From assembly GCA_024638265.1 (NCBI GenBank), contig JAHEKQ010000012.1, forward strand, positions 1 to 63,189: DNA of 63,189 nt, given 5' to 3'. The notes beneath the pieces were generated by a model that saw only the letters and a list, made by a program, of their open reading frames with translations, did no database searches and was not told the origin of the DNA. The DNA is from Flammeovirgaceae bacterium (GTDB lineage: Bacteria > Bacteroidota > Bacteroidia > Cytophagales > Cyclobacteriaceae). This document shows positions 7,551 to 17,397 of this stretch, one piece after another (position 1 is the first letter of the stretch; each line of letters begins with the position of its first letter). The translations under genes were made by a program, and so were the position numbers.

Positions 7551-8928
7551 ATTCCAACTCCTTTCTAGCGACTATACGCTTTCTGACAATAGATTTTGAC
7601 AATCTGAAATATTGAACCAATGGAATATGTGATGGGCATACATATGAGCAGGATCCACACTCAAAACAATCGAGGAGGTTGTACTCATCAGCCATTAGGT
7701 CATACGATTCAAATTTGGCCAGAATTCCAAGCTTTGAAGGATTCAAAGTCATTGGACAGGCATCTACGCAAGCACCGCACTTGATACAAGGGTAGATTTT
7801 GGTTGGCCGTTTTACATCCTCTGAAGTGAAGACCACAATTCCCGATGTGCCTTTTACAATGGAGATATCCAGGTTTGATACCGCTACCCCCATCATTGGA
7901 CCTCCCATGTATACTTCGCTGATATTCTCTGCAGCCTCGACCTGTTCGAGAACATACCGAAGTGGAGTGCCAATGGGTACGAGATAGTTACCTTTCTTTT
8001 TCACTCCGGGCCCGGTTATAGTAATCACCCGTTCCTGGATCCCGCGACCGTGAGGTAAAAGCCTACCGATTTCTGCCGTGGTGGCAACATTTGCGACCAC
8101 TACACCTACATCAATAGGTAGCCCTCCTGATGGTACTTCCCTACCGAGAACCGAGGTGATCAACATTTTTTCTGAACCCTGGGGGTATTTTACCGGAACA
8201 ACTTCAACGGTAACTGGTAAGTCCTCAGGGATATTGCTTCTCAAATGCTCTGCAGCATCGAGTTTGTTGGCTTCAATCCCGATAATAGCTTTAGGGGCAC
8301 CCGTTGACTTGAGCAGGTATCGAATGCCCATGAAAATGTCATCGGCCTGCTCCAGCATGACCCGGTGATCTGTGGTGAGATACGGTTCGCATTCTATTCC
8401 ATTGATCATCAAGTACTCACATACCTTTCCATCAGGCACTTTGAGTTTTACATGCGTCGGGAATGCCGCTCCACCCAGTCCAACTATTCCTGCGTCCTGG
8501 ATTCCCTGAAGGATTTCTTCCCTGGTGGCTGATTCTAATTCTACAGGTGTTCCATCCATTACCTCTTGCGTGGAAGAAGGAAGAGCTTCCAGGTAGATTC
8601 CCGGAACCATCTTTCCGGAAATGGTAGGCACATTTTTGATTTTACGAATAATTCCAGATTCCGGAGAATGGAGTGGTACAGACATGTACCCGGTGGCTTT
8701 TGCCAATAATTGTCCACGGTTGACCTCTTGTCCTTCCCGTACAACAATTTCTGATGGTGAACCGATGTTTTGTACTGTTGGAAGAATGATCAAGGGAGAG
8801 AATGGAAACTGCCGTATAGGTAGACCGTTCGTTTCATCCTTGTTTTCAGGAGGATGAACTCCGTGCTTGAACGTTCCCCTTCGAGCATTCCCCGAAAAGA
8901 ACTGACTGAAATTAATTGAACTTCTCAC
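7540..8928 (-). CDS. rnfC: Rnf electron transport complex subunit C
   Basis: RnfC is the peripheral NAD(H)-reactive subunit with FMN and two [4Fe-4S] clusters. N-terminal 'GGVHPPENK'-type sequence reads 'KHGVHPPENKDET'. The flavin/nucleotide region includes 'GIVGLGGAAFPTHVK' (near residue 147) and 'INGIECEPYLTTDHR'. Two C-terminal cluster motifs follow, 'CIKCGACVDACP' and 'CFECGSCSYVCPS'. The start is GTG and overlaps the PFOR stop by 17 nt; the next in-frame ATG is too far inside the conserved region. Length 462 is typical. Confidence 0.96.
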   Translation of the reverse strand: MRSSINFSQFFSGNARRGTFKHGVHPPENKDETNGLPIRQFPFSPLIILPTVQNIGSPSEIVVREGQEVNRGQLLAKATGYMSVPLHSPESGIIRKIKNVPTISGKMVPGIYLEALPSSTQEVMDGTPVELESATREEILQGIQDAGIVGLGGAAFPTHVKLKVPDGKVCEYLMINGIECEPYLTTDHRVMLEQADDIFMGIRYLLKSTGAPKAIIGIEANKLDAAEHLRSNIPEDLPVTVEVVPVKYPQGSEKMLITSVLGREVPSGGLPIDVGVVVANVATTAEIGRLLPHGRGIQERVITITGPGVKKKGNYLVPIGTPLRYVLEQVEAAENISEVYMGGPMMGVAVSNLDISIVKGTSGIVVFTSEDVKRPTKIYPCIKCGACVDACPMTLNPSKLGILAKFESYDLMADEYNLLDCFECGSCSYVCPSHIPLVQYFRLSKSIVRKRIVARKELEYVQ

Positions 8929-11900
8929 CTCTCTTTATCCACTTTTCAATATCCTTTGCAGACTTGTCTTTGGGTAATCCCGGGTGTATCACCCTTGCTG
9001 TACATTTTTCAGCAGCTTTCACAATGTCCTCGTATGGACCTCCATCGGGATCCTTGATGTAAGCCTTCTTATCATTATTGTAAGCAAAGATTTTAGGATT
9101 GAGATTGGTACACTCGTCACAGGACGTGCATTCCTCAGTTTCTATCCACGGAGCCATATACTCGCCATTCGTAGCCGGTGCCGCTTTGGGAACCGATACA
9201 TCAGGTGTGGATTCTCCAGGTTCATCAATCATCAGGTCTGCTATCCCTTCTCCATCACCACCTGCAAGTTGCATAAGGCCTTTTGTGATCTTTCCAACCA
9301 CTTCTGCCCGTACCTTGGATTCTATATCTACTTCCTCGACTTTTTCTAAGTCAATACCTGCAAGATCGCGTAGCATGATCCAGAAGTCTCGTCTGTCTTC
9401 ACATGATTCAACTATCGTTTTGGATACCAATACCCGGTTGAGATGTTGTTTTCTGTCAACGGCCCAGATATAGGGGAACTTAGCTTCCCTTTCATCTCCA
9501 TCCATCTCAAGAAAATCAGCGAGTAATACCATGTTGTCATTCCAGGTATCTCGAGGAGCTTGTCTGAAATGTTTCCTGAAGCGAGCTTCTGTAAGTGCAA
9601 AATCTGCGAAGGTCATAGGGACCTCCATTGATTTCTCCCGTCCGTTTTCAAGGTATTTCAATCTATAAGTAGGCCATAAGTTCTCTATATCAGGATTTCC
9701 GGCAAGGTCAAAAGCATCTTTTGCCGTCACACCGTCATCCGGGTTGTATTTGAAAATCGGATAAGCACGTGATTCAACTGCTAACTTAGCCTGGTGTGCA
9801 CCCATATCATCTCCTACACCATGCTCAGGCTGACAGGTGGTATACAAGTTGAACAATGCCGGCCGCTTAGCCATTAATCCGTCGATAAAGCCCTCGATCA
9901 TTTGGCTTGTATTCGCCAGGGTGGCTTGAAGCACATAGGTATTTCTATGACCCATGGCTATAAGACCTATTTCCTTCCTGATCTCGGGTTTTCCTTTCCA
10001 CACTTTACCATACTGAGCCATATCAGAGACCTGGCCGATAAAGCCTGAGGTACATGCCTGGCCCCCGGTATTTGAATACACCTGTGTATCGACCACGATC
10101 ACCTTAATAGGTTTTCCTGAGGCCATCATACGGGAAAGGTTCTGGAAGCCAATATCATACATGGCACCGTCACCGCCCAAAGCTACTACAGGTGGACAGA
10201 GCAGCCACTCATCATCCTTGAATTGCTCCCAATTGAAGTAGGTTAGAAATTCATCATGTTCTACAGAGTTGTAAGAACCATCAAGTTCCATTTCGGCTCT
10301 TCGGATGGCCCTGAATCCTTCGGCCATCTTAGCCATATGACCCTCAAAAATTCCCATTGCCAATGACGTGGAGTCCTGGAACAAATGGTTGGTCCACGGG
10401 AATGGATAAGGGTTAAATGGGTAAGTACTACCCCAAACTGAAGTACAACCTGTACTATTTGTCATACCCATATTTGAACGCCCATTACCGGTAGTTCCAC
10501 TCTCATATCTCCATTTCAGGTTCTTCAACTTGGCCAGAAGTTGGGTCATATCCCTCAGCCAATCCTGATCTACAGGATCACCACCTCTCTCTGATTCAAG
10601 TTTGGCAGCGATTTGCGACATGGTAAGGTCTCCTGAATGCGCCTCAGACAGGATCTTGGTAATGGTTGTAGAGTCACTAATATCGATGTTACCCATCAGA
10701 CGGCCCTGAATGTGGTTTTCCAGCTTGTCAGTAAGCTCCTGAAGGTAGGCGACATGCTTCTTGACCCTGGGTTGCATCAGTGATTCCACGGTTGCTGTGA
10801 AAAGGTGAATGACTGACTTCTCAGAGCATCCCAGGCAGGCGCCGTCACCACTTGCAAGGTTTAAATAGGCATCCTTATTAAGTAAAATCGTTTCAAGGGG
10901 CCCAATTTTTTCCTCCAGGTTATCTATTCGTTGGTATTTTTCTGGTGTAGTTGGGAGATCCATCCAGAAATCCCAATCCTTTCTCAGTCGGGCTACTGAA
11001 CCTTCTGTTTGGATGATCGGACGTAATGCATCGTCATCACAAACCTGGATACACTCATTACAACCCTTACAAGTGTTGGGGTTGATGGTGATACTAAACA
11101 GACCACCACTTCCGGGTTCACCCTTTTCCAGCACTTCATAATATGGCCTCGTAAGAGCAAATTGGAAATCACCCAGTTCATCTTTGAACCAACCAAACTC
11201 GGTTGCCAACTGGGTGTTATCCTTGTTCTCTTTCAAAGTTTCATCGATCGTTTCATGGATGAGATCATTTACCGTGATACCATTCAGGGTTTCCTTGAAT
11301 TTCTCCCGGACCTTGCTCTCCATTTTGCGAACTGCTTTAGGTAGTTCTTCCAGCTTTCCATTAGCCTTTTTTACACGATTGACCGTAGTGTTCAATACAT
11401 CTGAAAGATCACTAACCAATCCGGGGATTGCGGTATCAGGACACACTGTGTAACAATCGCCACAAGCCGTACAGTTGTTGGGAATCCACTCAGGGTGTTC
11501 AAATCGAATACCCGTCATATCCCTGAACAACGACGTTGTAGCCGGCAAAACACTCAAGCCAATGAATGGATCCGTAAGATTGTCATTACCCATTCCGCGA
11601 GCATAGAAATTACCTGTTTGTTCCCAAAAGCGGTGGATATCACTCAATTCGGATTTACTCTTAGGGATCTCCTTGACCATGGTAGGTACAGGCATGGATT
11701 CCTGGCCGTTGGATTTATTTTTGGTAGAGACCTGCTTATCGGTGATTTCAATCACCTCGTCAAATCCTCTTTTTACGACCCGCATGTTGTCATCTACTAC
11801 GCGTTGTCCTTTCGAGCCGAATTTATGTTGGAGCTGATCCTCAATGGCCTTGAGGAGTTGGGTATCATTCAGCCCAGCCTTCTTCATAATAGGGGATGCG

Positions 11901-13825
11901 GCAAAAAATGCTCCCTGGAAGGCGATACCCTGCATTCTTAATTGCAATTCAGGATCTGTAGCCTCTTCCCGGGCGATTTTAAAACCATCTATGAAGTGAA
12001 CTTTGATATCATTTTCGATGATCAGCTTTTGATAATTTCTCGGGATATCAGCCCATACATCTTCGGGATTTTCTTTTTCGCTTTGAATGATGAAGCTTCC
12101 CCCTTTTTTAAGTCCCGCCAGTGCATTCGTGTGTTTGAGCACATTTGGATCGGGAGAAAGAACCACATCCACGAAATAGTATTCGCAGTTCATTCGAATG
12201 GGTTCAGGCGCAGCTGACAGATAGTAAGTCGTTGGCTGACCTTTTTTCTCCGAACCATATTTAGGATTAGCCTTGATGTCGAATCCCAGCAGCTCATACA
12301 ATGTCATGGCCAGGTTTTTCCCGGTGGTTATTGCACCCCAACCACCAACCGAATGGAATCGAACGGTGATAGCATCCTTCGGCATCAGGTTGGGATTCTC
12401 TGATCCATGTACCGCCAGCTCTTTTACATTCGGGTAAGCATCCTGGATGGTTTCCTGGTAGGCTCGTTGTTTCGGTGTATACGGATTATCCCTTATGAAA
12501 TCGATGGAGAGGTAGAATAGCTTCTTATGGTCACCATCGGGAAGCATATTTTCATAAGTACCTATGATGCCTTCAGCCTGAAGATCGCGGCTACCCATAC
12601 CGAATGATCCTGTGTATAATGCTGGAGCGTCCGATGATTTATAACTTGCAAGCTCAGGATATGGCTTGTTCTTGGGATTGTTCCCATTTTCCAGGCATTT
12701 CGTGATCGCTGAACGTATCTCCCTGGTGATTGGTAGATCCACAGCAAGCGGCTGATCCAGACGTTCGAGTATAGTTACCCCTTTCTTTCCTTTTATAATC
12801 TCACCAATAAGATCCGAAGGGAACGGTCTGAACATAACGAGATCGACTACACCCACTTTTATTTTCCGGGTCTTTCGCAAATAATCGACCACAGCTTCGG
12901 TACTGGGTATGAGGCTACCCTGACCGATGATCAAATAATCGGCGTCCTCAGCTTTATACGACATGACGCGAGCATATTTCCGTCCTGTTAGCTCGTAATA
13001 TTGATCAAAAGCTTTGTCAGTGAGTTCCTTTATATGATCAAAAAAGAATGGTCGTTGAGCTGCTACACTCTGCATGTAGGAGTCCTGGTTCTGGACAAGC
13101 CCGGCCATAACGGGATTGTCAACATCCCATAATTCAGGAATTCGCCTTCTCGTTTCCCCGAAAATTAGCCTTTGAGCTGCCGTTGGACATTTAATGATAT
13201 CGTCTGGTCGGCCCAGGTATTCTTTTATCAATTCACGCTCTGGAATTTTCAGGGTATCAATCAAGTGAGTTGTGAGGAACCCGTCTTGAGCAATTACACC
13301 CGGGGTGAGTGCTAACTCAGCGATTCTATGAGCAATGATGTTGAGATCAGCCACATGTTGGGCATTTTTGGCAAAGAGTTGGAAGAATCCCGTGTCATCA
13401 ATGGCGTGATAGTCGTCGTGTCCGGCATGAACATTCAGCGTTGCTTTTGTCATGGCCCTGGCACCTATGTTCAGAACATAGGTAAGCCTTTTACCTACAG
13501 CAGCATATAGCGATTCATGCATGTAGGCAATTCCCTGACCTGAAGAAAAATTAGCAGCCCGCAGTCCAGTCATCGACAAGCCTGCTGTAACGGCCGCAGC
13601 TGAATGTTCTCCTTCCGGCTCGATGAAGATCAATGGACGGTCTGAAATATTCAGGTGTCCTTTTGCTGCCTCTTCAGCCCAGTATTCCCCCATTTGTGTG
13701 GAAGGGGTGATCGGATAGGCACCGGCGGCATCTGTGGATTCGCGTTCACACATGATTGCTGCAGAATTGCCATCAAGGGCAACTCGTATGCCTGGATATT
13801 TAAAGGCGTTTTTTTTCTTAGCCAT
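8912..13825 (-). CDS. nifJ: Very large single-chain pyruvate (2-oxoacid):ferredoxin oxidoreductase with extra ferredoxin domain
   Basis: The enzyme oxidatively decarboxylates pyruvate to acetyl-CoA and reduces ferredoxin. Domain order is as follows. The alpha/pyrimidine domain carries 'ESTDAAGAYPITPST' (about residue 40). The gamma domain begins near residue 500 ('RFHSVGGWGAITTGKNLA'). An inserted two-cluster ferredoxin unit has 'CTACGDCYTVCPD' (about 780) and 'CKGCNECIQVCDDDA' (about 918), separated by about 120 mostly helical, charged residues. The beta/TPP domain has proximal cluster 'CLGCSEKS' (about 992) and 'GDGAMYDIGFQ' (about 1218). After a low-complexity linker comes a C-terminal single-cluster ferredoxin-like domain, 'CTSCDEC' (about 1567) with a distant Cys. 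At 1637 residues it is about 450 longer than usual PFORs. The ATG at 13825 is chosen because conserved sequence begins directly after it; a GTG at 13861 would add 12 residues. Its stop overlaps rnfC, placing it first in the rnf operon. Pyruvate specificity is inferred from the family. Confidence 0.92.
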   Translation of the reverse strand: MAKKKNAFKYPGIRVALDGNSAAIMCERESTDAAGAYPITPSTQMGEYWAEEAAKGHLNISDRPLIFIEPEGEHSAAAVTAGLSMTGLRAANFSSGQGIAYMHESLYAAVGKRLTYVLNIGARAMTKATLNVHAGHDDYHAIDDTGFFQLFAKNAQHVADLNIIAHRIAELALTPGVIAQDGFLTTHLIDTLKIPERELIKEYLGRPDDIIKCPTAAQRLIFGETRRRIPELWDVDNPVMAGLVQNQDSYMQSVAAQRPFFFDHIKELTDKAFDQYYELTGRKYARVMSYKAEDADYLIIGQGSLIPSTEAVVDYLRKTRKIKVGVVDLVMFRPFPSDLIGEIIKGKKGVTILERLDQPLAVDLPITREIRSAITKCLENGNNPKNKPYPELASYKSSDAPALYTGSFGMGSRDLQAEGIIGTYENMLPDGDHKKLFYLSIDFIRDNPYTPKQRAYQETIQDAYPNVKELAVHGSENPNLMPKDAITVRFHSVGGWGAITTGKNLAMTLYELLGFDIKANPKYGSEKKGQPTTYYLSAAPEPIRMNCEYYFVDVVLSPDPNVLKHTNALAGLKKGGSFIIQSEKENPEDVWADIPRNYQKLIIENDIKVHFIDGFKIAREEATDPELQLRMQGIAFQGAFFAASPIMKKAGLNDTQLLKAIEDQLQHKFGSKGQRVVDDNMRVVKRGFDEVIEITDKQVSTKNKSNGQESMPVPTMVKEIPKSKSELSDIHRFWEQTGNFYARGMGNDNLTDPFIGLSVLPATTSLFRDMTGIRFEHPEWIPNNCTACGDCYTVCPDTAIPGLVSDLSDVLNTTVNRVKKANGKLEELPKAVRKMESKVREKFKETLNGITVNDLIHETIDETLKENKDNTQLATEFGWFKDELGDFQFALTRPYYEVLEKGEPGSGGLFSITINPNTCKGCNECIQVCDDDALRPIIQTEGSVARLRKDWDFWMDLPTTPEKYQRIDNLEEKIGPLETILLNKDAYLNLASGDGACLGCSEKSVIHLFTATVESLMQPRVKKHVAYLQELTDKLENHIQGRLMGNIDISDSTTITKILSEAHSGDLTMSQIAAKLESERGGDPVDQDWLRDMTQLLAKLKNLKWRYESGTTGNGRSNMGMTNSTGCTSVWGSTYPFNPYPFPWTNHLFQDSTSLAMGIFEGHMAKMAEGFRAIRRAEMELDGSYNSVEHDEFLTYFNWEQFKDDEWLLCPPVVALGGDGAMYDIGFQNLSRMMASGKPIKVIVVDTQVYSNTGGQACTSGFIGQVSDMAQYGKVWKGKPEIRKEIGLIAMGHRNTYVLQATLANTSQMIEGFIDGLMAKRPALFNLYTTCQPEHGVGDDMGAHQAKLAVESRAYPIFKYNPDDGVTAKDAFDLAGNPDIENLWPTYRLKYLENGREKSMEVPMTFADFALTEARFRKHFRQAPRDTWNDNMVLLADFLEMDGDEREAKFPYIWAVDRKQHLNRVLVSKTIVESCEDRRDFWIMLRDLAGIDLEKVEEVDIESKVRAEVVGKITKGLMQLAGGDGEGIADLMIDEPGESTPDVSVPKAAPATNGEYMAPWIETEECTSCDECTNLNPKIFAYNNDKKAYIKDPDGGPYEDIVKAAEKCTARVIHPGLPKDKSAKDIEKWIKRGEKFN

Positions 13826-14123
13826 AACAGTATCGTTTGTTCGGGATTCTGATGTATTCACTTTTAGTCATTGGAGTTCTGGAAATTCTCACCCATCTCT
13901 TTCGAAGGATATTTCGGATTATTTCCTTGAGTGCCATTTTTTGCTGATTAAATCAAACATTTGTGTTCCATTTTGCAGTGTAATGGAGTTTAAATTTATC
14001 GACAATCCTCGGGGAAAAGACTGATGGAAAAGGGGGAGATAGTATGAGAAAAGTCATTTTTTTTCAGATGCCGATGGGTATCTTTAGGGTTTAAGAAAAA
14101 AATAGGGATTAATAGATTCGGCA
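13826..14123. other. Divergent intergenic region between PFOR-rnf operon and GH5 gene
   Basis: These 298 nt have no supported coding sequence. The region must hold the promoter of the PFOR-rnf operon (leftward) and of the GH5 gene (rightward). A TATCTTTA sequence at 14079-14086 resembles the Bacteroidota -7 box for the GH5 gene, but its upstream element is poor. I see no convincing leftward promoter match and no strong inverted repeat. Confidence 0.5.
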
Positions 14124-16829
14124 ATGAGGATACTTTTTCTAATGATGGTTTTGACTGTAGTGACGGCAGCCGGTATTAAGGGGCAAGGGTTCTTGACTAC
14201 CCAGGGTAAAGATGTGGTAGATGAGAACGGAAATCCTTACATACTCAGGGGTATGGGCCTCGGAGGTTGGATGCTTCAGGAAGGGTATATGCTTCAGACC
14301 GCCTCTTTTGCTACCGCTCAATACCAGATTAAGAATAAGATCACAGAGCTGGTTGGGGAGGCCAACATGGAGTTATTCTATGAAGCCTGGCTTAATAACC
14401 ACATTACCAAAAGGGATATAGATTCCCTTAAAAGTTGGGGATTCAATTCTGTTAGACTCCCCATGCATTACAACCTGTTTACATTACCCATTGAAGATGA
14501 ACCTGTCCCTGGCGAACATACCTGGCTGGACAGGGGATTTGAATTGACTGACCAACTGATTGAATGGTGTAAGCTCAATGAAATGTATGTAATCCTCGAT
14601 TTACATGCAGCACCCGGTGGGCAGGGATACGATCAGGCAATTTCCGACTATGATCCCACCAAACCTTCCCTGTGGGAATCAGAAGCCAACCGGGATAAGA
14701 CAGTTGCACTTTGGAAGAAACTGGCCGAAAGGTATGTTGACGAACCCTGGGTAGGGGGATATGATCTTCTCAATGAGCCCAACTGGAATTTGTCGGGAAA
14801 TACACTCTTAAGGGATTTATACGAGGAAATCATTGACAGTATCAGGACAGTTGACAATAACCACATAATTATAATCGAGGGGAACTGGTTTGCCAATGAT
14901 TTTACGGGACTGACTCCTCCATTCGATGATAATATGATGTACGGGCCACACAAGTACTGGTCCGTTAACGATCAGGCCTCGATTCAATGGGTACTGGATA
15001 TCCAGGATCAATATGATGTGCCACTGTACCTGGGAGAGAGTGGTGAAAATTCGAATGTCTGGTTTAGGGATGCCATTAGATTGCTGGAAGATAATGGAAT
15101 CGGATGGGCCTGGTGGCCTATGAAGAAGGTAGAATCCATATCCGGGCCATTGTCAATTCTAAAGACAACGGAATACCAGGAGTTACTCACTTATTGGGAA
15201 GGAAATGGTCCAATACCCAATGACCCTATGAGCACCCTGATGCAACTTGCGGAGAATCTCAAAATGGAGAATTGTGTCTATCAGAAAGATGTGATTGATG
15301 CGATGTTCCGCCAGGTGTACTCTGACGAAACAATACCATTTGCCGATCACCAGATACCTGGAATAATCTACCCGGAGGATTTTGACCTGGGAGTGTTGGG
15401 TTCAGCATATTACGATCTCGATGTTGCAAATTATGCAATAACGACTGGGTCATATTCACCATGGAACACCGGATGGACCTATAGAAATGATGCAGTAGAT
15501 ATCGAAAAATCACTGGACAATACCCTCACAAAAGGTTTTAACGTGGGCTGGCTCAATGCTGAAGAATGGATGAAGTATTCTGTGGAGGTTCTTCAGAGTG
15601 GAATTTATGATATTAGCGTCCGCGTTGCTGCCGGTGCAGAAGGTGGGCGCTTTAACATTTCTGCCGGGGAGGCTACCCTCACATCCTCCGTTGAAGTGTC
15701 TGGAACCGGAGGATGGCAGAACTGGCAAACCATTACGATCCCAAATGTGCTGATTACCACTTCTGATACCGAGATCAGGTTCAATATGGAAAACGCGGGA
15801 TTTAACCTGGGTGGAATGGAATTCACCTACAAATCTGCCTCGGAACTGGAGGAGACCAGGTTCCTTTCCGGGGAAACCACTGGCACCCAGTCAATCCAGA
15901 TATATCTCAATAAGCCATTAAAAACTAATTCAATTGTCACGGCAGGGGATTTTTCAGTAACGGTCAATGGAGCATCAGCGCCCATAACATCAATTCAATT
16001 GATCGAGGGGAACACTAGGATAATAGAGATTGACTTAGGAGTGGAAATGGTAAATGGCGACGAAATCAAGGCAAGCTATACGGGAACCACTCTTTTCGCA
16101 ACAGATGATGTCGTGCTGAGCACCTTCAGTTCAAGGGATATCCTGAACACCATCTTCAAAATCCATGATATCCCAGGTAAAATTGAGGCTGAAGATTATT
16201 TTGAACAATCCGGGGTTCAACTTGAAAGCACTTCTGATATTGGTGGGGGGTATAACATTGGATACCTCGATAATGGGGACTATGTTGATTTTAAGGTAAA
16301 CGTAGCGGAGACAGAGGTCTATTCAGTCACTTTCAGAACGGCTTCCGAGTCCTCAACCGGCCAAATTGATATTCAATTGGTCGACGAATTTGGCGAAGCT
16401 GAGAGCAAACTGAGGGTTTCATTCCCTTCCACCGGTGGCTGGCAAACCTGGGGGAGCACAACGGCCTCACTTCCACTCGACCAGGGTGAGCAGCATATGA
16501 GACTATTGATAACGGCACCGCTGTTTAACCTCAACTGGTTTGAATTTGCCGGCCCAACCAGTATTGACGGACCGGAGCGGAAAATCCTGAACGTTTATCC
16601 CAATCCTTCCGGAGGGCTGGTAAACCTTAGGTTTGATGAAAGGATAAATGATTCTTACCTGACGGTGCTCAACAGCCGTGGTCAACTTGTTTTAGAGAAA
16701 GAACTTTCAGGATCGGGACAAAATGGCTACCAGGTTGATCTCTTAAGTGTTCCTCCCGGACTTTATATCATGTTGATTAAATCCAGTGATTCGTTATGGA
16801 TCAATAGAAAAGTAATAATTAACAGGTAA
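14124..16829 (+). CDS. Secreted GH5-family glycoside hydrolase with CBM6 modules and T9SS type A sorting domain
   Basis: A signal peptide occupies residues 1-20 ('MRILFLMMVLTVVTAAG'). The GH5 barrel (about 20-350) starts with 'LRGMGLGGWMLQEGY'. It has the acid/base in 'YDLLNEPN' (Glu218) and the nucleophile in 'YLGESGE' (Glu305). A first CBM6-like module spans about 410-572 ('IPGIIYPEDFD'). A beta-sandwich spacer resembling SwmB-type domains spans about 573-680. A second CBM6 spans about 683-815 ('IPGKIEAEDYF'). The type A sorting domain runs from 'NVYPNPSGG' (about 823) to the end. The enzyme should be exported by Sec, moved across the outer membrane by the type IX system and probably surface-attached. 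Substrate is most likely a beta-glucan or beta-mannan; the exact subfamily is not deducible here. No susC/susD pair is nearby. Confidence 0.9.
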   Translation: MRILFLMMVLTVVTAAGIKGQGFLTTQGKDVVDENGNPYILRGMGLGGWMLQEGYMLQTASFATAQYQIKNKITELVGEANMELFYEAWLNNHITKRDIDSLKSWGFNSVRLPMHYNLFTLPIEDEPVPGEHTWLDRGFELTDQLIEWCKLNEMYVILDLHAAPGGQGYDQAISDYDPTKPSLWESEANRDKTVALWKKLAERYVDEPWVGGYDLLNEPNWNLSGNTLLRDLYEEIIDSIRTVDNNHIIIIEGNWFANDFTGLTPPFDDNMMYGPHKYWSVNDQASIQWVLDIQDQYDVPLYLGESGENSNVWFRDAIRLLEDNGIGWAWWPMKKVESISGPLSILKTTEYQELLTYWEGNGPIPNDPMSTLMQLAENLKMENCVYQKDVIDAMFRQVYSDETIPFADHQIPGIIYPEDFDLGVLGSAYYDLDVANYAITTGSYSPWNTGWTYRNDAVDIEKSLDNTLTKGFNVGWLNAEEWMKYSVEVLQSGIYDISVRVAAGAEGGRFNISAGEATLTSSVEVSGTGGWQNWQTITIPNVLITTSDTEIRFNMENAGFNLGGMEFTYKSASELEETRFLSGETTGTQSIQIYLNKPLKTNSIVTAGDFSVTVNGASAPITSIQLIEGNTRIIEIDLGVEMVNGDEIKASYTGTTLFATDDVVLSTFSSRDILNTIFKIHDIPGKIEAEDYFEQSGVQLESTSDIGGGYNIGYLDNGDYVDFKVNVAETEVYSVTFRTASESSTGQIDIQLVDEFGEAESKLRVSFPSTGGWQTWGSTTASLPLDQGEQHMRLLITAPLFNLNWFEFAGPTSIDGPERKILNVYPNPSGGLVNLRFDERINDSYLTVLNSRGQLVLEKELSGSGQNGYQVDLLSVPPGLYIMLIKSSDSLWINRKVIINR

Positions 16830-16844
16830 TAGGTCTGACCGCTG

Positions 16845-17348
16845 TTAACCTTTAATTATTTTTGTTCTTTTATCCTTGGCATCTTCGACCATGCTAATAA
16901 ATCCCTCACGTTCTTCGAAATCAAGCCATCTGATCTGGAAATTGATTGACATCCCCGAAGCATAAAAAGAAAATACTTTCTTTATGCTAAATATATACAG
17001 CATAATGAACGTCAAACTGATTCCCAGGGAGAGGTAAAATACCCATGAGGCTGTTTGCTGACCAATATGAAAATCATCGAATAGAAACTTGATAATTTCT
17101 GCTTCAAAGAGATAGTTATTAAGCAGGTAGATCGAACCGTTGAGGAGAAGGAAATATAAAATGGCTCGTCTCCAGAACTTATTCTGCCTGATCACACCTA
17201 ACTCGCTATAGGTCAGCTCCTCCAGCATTATGCTTCTAATCCGGTTACCAAAAATATTCTTGCTGACCTCCCTAATTCTGTGACTGGTAAGTATGAGATT
17301 CTTATTTTTAGATTCCCATAAAACCTCTTCATTCTCTAGAAATTTCAT
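16845..17348 (-). CDS. Uncharacterised two-helix membrane protein with PH-like edges
   Basis: This 167-residue protein is not in a family I can name. The first 50 residues resemble a bacterial PH domain strand pattern: 'ENEEVLWESKNKNLILTSHRI', meaning a 'vlw' start and the 'T..RI' turn seen in bPH proteins. Two membrane helices follow (about 62-80 and 100-122), with a conserved-looking basic C-terminal segment. Such split-PH membrane proteins are common and of unknown function. It is 49 nt downstream of the 113-residue gene and may be the last gene of the kor-nuo operon. It converges on the GH5 gene with only 15 nt between the stops and no obvious terminator. Confidence 0.6.
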   Translation of the reverse strand: MKFLENEEVLWESKNKNLILTSHRIREVSKNIFGNRIRSIMLEELTYSELGVIRQNKFWRRAILYFLLLNGSIYLLNNYLFEAEIIKFLFDDFHIGQQTASWVFYLSLGISLTFIMLYIFSIKKVFSFYASGMSINFQIRWLDFEEREGFISMVEDAKDKRTKIIKG

Positions 17349-17397
17349 TTGTATTAGTGGTTAAGATTCCGAAAAGTTAGGAAGGTATCATGAATAT

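Noticed and set aside
8912-13825. Possible artefactual fusion of PFOR with a separate ferredoxin gene by frameshift or assembly error
   Set aside because: The frame is open throughout with no internal stop. The linker looks like a genuine Ala/Pro/Thr hinge, and the downstream rnfC overlap fits a single gene.
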